Shown one piece after another: positions 61,254-64,000 of a stretch of DNA of 64,000 bases. The position numbers were made by a program, and so were the translations under genes. Source of the stretch: Chrysophaeum taylorii. Lineage: Eukaryota > Sar > Pelagophyceae > Pelagomonadales > Pelagomonadaceae. The notes beneath the pieces are model-generated. The model was not told the DNA's origin. It saw only the letters and a program-made list of their open reading frames with translations, and searched no databases. Positions within the stretch are counted from its first letter, which is position 1, and each line of letters opens with the position of its first letter. The stretch spans positions 496,001 to 560,000 of the forward strand of contig JAQMWT010000005.1 of the NCBI GenBank assembly GCA_029834535.1, written 5' to 3'.

Positions 61254-63971
61254 CTATGGCATCGTAATTCCAGGCGCGCCCTGTCTTCTTCCGAATATGA
61301 GATTTCTGATGGAAGATTCGAATGCCATCATTGTTGCATTCAAAACGATGTTGGCTGTCGCAAACTTCTCGTCGACATGCATCACGGCGTCTTCACGGGC
61401 TTGCTTGATTTCCTCGTGCCTGGTGACAATGCTGTCTTTGAGCTGTACTTCGAGCTCGGAAACACGTTGGCGGGCCTCCGTCGCAGTATCGGCAGCAGCA
61501 GAAGCACTCAGGTTCATATAAATATCCAGCGACTGTTCGATAGCTGTCACTGCGGCAGTTAAGGACGTTACAGTTGCTTCCAAGTCCGTCGAATGACGTT
61601 CCAACGACGACGATCGGTTTGAAAGTGCTGCGCCAGTGTCTTGAATCATTGCGACGAGGGTGGCGGATTCGTCGTCGAGCTGGCGCGCAAGGGTGATGGA
61701 ATTTGCCGATACGTCGCGCTGTTTTGCCAAAATGGCGGAAATGTTCTCGGAATGGTTTGAGAGTTTGCGTTGCACGCCGCCGAGAACACTAAAGAAGTGG
61801 TCATACGTTTGGTTCATACTAGCGCTCAGATTTCCAATCGATTGACGTAGGCGATGGTCCGAGTCGGATATCCATGTGGCGACGGTCTCGGCCATCACGT
61901 CAGCTTGCACAGATGTCCAGTTGACGTGCGCGTCCAGGTCTGCACGGACGAGATCCATGGTTGAAGAGAGTGCTGTCATATTATGTCCGAATGCACCAAA
62001 GCGCCGCGTCACGTTCGAGGTCGCGTTCCGAATTTCCTCTCCCTGGTTCGAGAGTCTGAATGCCACCGTCTCTAGTCTCGCTTCAATCTCAGACGCGCGG
62101 CTTTCAGCTGCAAGTTTCGTTGCATTGATCTGGCTGGCTATCTCCACCAGATCGACACTTTTTAGCACTTGGATGAGCCGTTCAAGCATGGCGTCGCCGG
62201 ATTGAAGTGCGGAAAATACATTGTCGATTCGCTGATTTTGTGTGACATTGCTCTCGGAAAGTTTGTCTTTGGTCCAGTTGAGCGCAACCTCGAGCTCAGC
62301 GTCCGCTTCCCAGACTTTGCCATCGAGCTCGATGATGGCATTCGCGAGCCTGACATCCACCTCATCCACACGGCGTTGTACCTGCGCCGAATCCCGCCGC
62401 CTTGCCGACACTTCAGCATCCACTGCACTGACGGTTGCATTTAAGGCAATCTCGAGGGAGAGTGTTGCGTTGGACAAGACGTAGAATTTGGCTTCCATGT
62501 TTCGAGCCCAAACGTCGGCCATCTCAGCCAGAGCGACCGAGGTTTCTTGGTGAGTTCTTCTGAGCGCTGCATTTATCTCATCGACGGTGTCATTCAGATG
62601 AGAGAGATCAGTCTTTATTTCCTGAAATCGAACAAGGGTACTACTGGCGCTGTTTTCGAGCTGCTCCTCGACAACTCCAATCTGGTCTCGAAACGTAGAC
62701 GCGCTTTCCTCGTACACGTCCCTCATATATGTCGTCAGGTTTGCCACCGAGCTCAAGGCATCGTCATGCACCTTGTCGAAGGTGGCTGTAGTGTCGTTGA
62801 TTGCCACGGCTAGCGCCGATGAGAGTTTCTTTTGCGTTGCCTCGAGTTCGATCCCCCAGGAAGCAGTGGCAGTCGCAAGCAGCGCCGACGCATGATCTAC
62901 CGCCCACCACGCAGACCGATTAATTTCGTCCCGAAGCCACGCTTCGGTCTCGTTCATTTCAATTTCGATCGCCGTGATTTTGGATTGCGATCGAGAGTCC
63001 GTTTTGCTCAAGTTGTGCGCCATGACGTCGAGAGAGGAATCGATGTGATTTGTCCAGTTAAGCGCGCTAACGGCGAACTTACCAGCCATTTGGGTGATTT
63101 GATCAATGCGATTTTCAGATTTATTAACGCAATGCTCGACCGCCTCAAATCTCGCCAGTGTTGCCAACTCGAGGGACGTCAAGTTGGCCGCAATTGCCGT
63201 TAAATTGGTCTCATGTGCTTGCAACCAATTGGCTGCCCGTGCAGCGTAGTCTTGGGTCTCAAACCTTACATTTTCTAGCCTCTCGTCGGTCTCGTTTAGA
63301 TAAGTCGAGAGTTCTGACGTCATCATACTCACTCGCGAGAGGTTCGCTTGCAACGAATTGAGCCATGCATCTGTCTCCGAACTCCAGTTCCGGGCAACCT
63401 CGGCGAACTCGTTCGCATCATCTTCGAATAGACTTAATGCGGTGCGAAGATGCGATAAGTTTGTCTCTTGAGACTGGAATCGAGCCAATGTTACAGCCTC
63501 AAGCTCGAGTCGCTTCACCTCGCTTGCATTAGCCGTCGCATTCAATCTGGAGTCAATATCCTTCAGCCGGGCGTCGGATGACAGCGAAAACCTGTCGAGA
63601 AGCGAGTTCACGTTGTCAATGGCAGTTGAAACGTGTTCTCGAAGCTCAGTTTCTATACGGCGCGCGTTGTCCATCGTTCGCTTCTCCGCCCTCTCGACCG
63701 CAGCATCAATACTCTCATGAACGGCAGCCAATAATTGGTCGCGCGCTAACTGCTCCCGATCGGCAGCGTCCACGAATTTTTGCGTCACGCGGGCGTCCAG
63801 AGCGCTGGCCTCCTCGGCCATTTCCTGTCGCAGCAACGCTCCGTCTTTTCGCACCGCCTCGCCCGCCATCGCGACCTCTTTCAAAGCTCTGGCTGCGTCT
63901 TCTTCGAGTTTCTTTTGCGAGTTTATTAACTGGGTCTGGGATTTGAGTGTCTCGGTGATCGTAGATGACAT
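61254..63971 (-). CDS. Coiled-coil protein with ~32 N-glycosylation sequons (possibly 5' partial)
   Basis: 905 residues from the ATG at 63971. The frame is open to the window edge and the upstream residues continue the same heptad-like pattern, so the start may lie outside. Nearly the whole protein is alpha-helical coiled coil. I count about 32 Asn-X-Ser/Thr sequons (NWSS, NLT, NWT, NAT, NRS and others), spread from about residue 145 to the end and nearly absent in the first 140. A loose repeat with Trp next to a sequon recurs (NWSSETDAWL, NWTNHIDSS, NWTKDKL, NWTSVQADVM). This pattern suggests a secreted or membrane-anchored glycoprotein with an extracellular stalk; a signal peptide or membrane span would have to lie upstream of the window. 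No known family is recognised. The C-terminus is short and basic (LIFGRRQGAPG). Confidence 0.7.
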   Translation of the reverse strand: MSSTITETLKSQTQLINSQKKLEEDAARALKEVAMAGEAVRKDGALLRQEMAEEASALDARVTQKFVDAADREQLARDQLLAAVHESIDAAVERAEKRTMDNARRIETELREHVSTAIDNVNSLLDRFSLSSDARLKDIDSRLNATANASEVKRLELEAVTLARFQSQETNLSHLRTALSLFEDDANEFAEVARNWSSETDAWLNSLQANLSRVSMMTSELSTYLNETDERLENVRFETQDYAARAANWLQAHETNLTAIAANLTSLELATLARFEAVEHCVNKSENRIDQITQMAGKFAVSALNWTNHIDSSLDVMAHNLSKTDSRSQSKITAIEIEMNETEAWLRDEINRSAWWAVDHASALLATATASWGIELEATQKKLSSALAVAINDTTATFDKVHDDALSSVANLTTYMRDVYEESASTFRDQIGVVEEQLENSASSTLVRFQEIKTDLSHLNDTVDEINAALRRTHQETSVALAEMADVWARNMEAKFYVLSNATLSLEIALNATVSAVDAEVSARRRDSAQVQRRVDEVDVRLANAIIELDGKVWEADAELEVALNWTKDKLSESNVTQNQRIDNVFSALQSGDAMLERLIQVLKSVDLVEIASQINATKLAAESRASEIEARLETVAFRLSNQGEEIRNATSNVTRRFGAFGHNMTALSSTMDLVRADLDAHVNWTSVQADVMAETVATWISDSDHRLRQSIGNLSASMNQTYDHFFSVLGGVQRKLSNHSENISAILAKQRDVSANSITLARQLDDESATLVAMIQDTGAALSNRSSSLERHSTDLEATVTSLTAAVTAIEQSLDIYMNLSASAAADTATEARQRVSELEVQLKDSIVTRHEEIKQAREDAVMHVDEKFATANIVLNATMMAFESSIRNLIFGRRQGAPGITMP

Positions 63972-64000
63972 GTCTCGTAACGATTTGTCTATAGTCGCGC

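Overview
The window is nuclear DNA from a GC-rich eukaryote, most likely a unicellular flagellated alga or related protist (a stramenopile is my guess, not shown). The host genes are compact. Three genes have spliceosomal GT-AG introns of only 43, 55 and 61 nt that I could place by reading frame. One gene is an axonemal dynein intermediate chain, so the organism builds motile flagella. No bacterial signals (Shine-Dalgarno sites, operons) are seen.

Layout. 1-3303: M16 insulysin-like peptidase, open at the left edge. 5305-6828: ARM-repeat protein with an F-box-like N-terminus. 7961-9704: HTTM-type membrane protein, two exons. 9831-12251: three head-to-tail Helitron-like units with decayed Pif1-type helicase. 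12545-13783: secreted GH28-type glycosidase. 14826-18105 (-): eIF3c, two exons. 18359-21131 (-): DNAI4/IC138-like dynein intermediate chain, two exons. 21849-23603 (-): unknown protein with about ten membrane spans. 24043-34330 (-): Ty3/gypsy element A. 34331-34962: Helitron head fragment. 35244-41471 (-): 2075-residue WD40 protein. 41644-48104: Helitron DNA carrying a nested Ty1/copia element (42674-47860). 48105-58379 (-): Ty3/gypsy element B. 58380-61253: mostly non-coding. 61254-63971 (-): coiled-coil protein very rich in N-glycosylation sequons, possibly open at the right edge.

The most notable observation is in the two Ty3/gypsy copies. Each has one ORF of more than 3000 codons, and between the protease-like and reverse transcriptase segments it carries a recognisable C5-cytosine DNA methyltransferase (motifs I, IV, VIII and X in order). 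A retroelement that encodes a DNA methyltransferase is known from a few algal and dinoflagellate lineages. It raises the possibility that the element marks its own DNA.

A second observation concerns how the two copies sit. The 5-bp target duplication CTCCT is found left of copy A and right of copy B, not on both sides of either copy. The two outer flanks together rebuild one interrupted copy of a local ~90-bp repeat. The 13.8 kb between the copies, including the WD40 gene, therefore looks like it entered one original insertion by recombination between elements, or is an assembly join across a 10-kb repeat.

The middle of the window is a nested mobile-DNA zone: Helitron units arranged tail to head, a copia element inside one of them, and a gypsy element inside the tail of the next. 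The host genes on either side look unrelated to each other in function.
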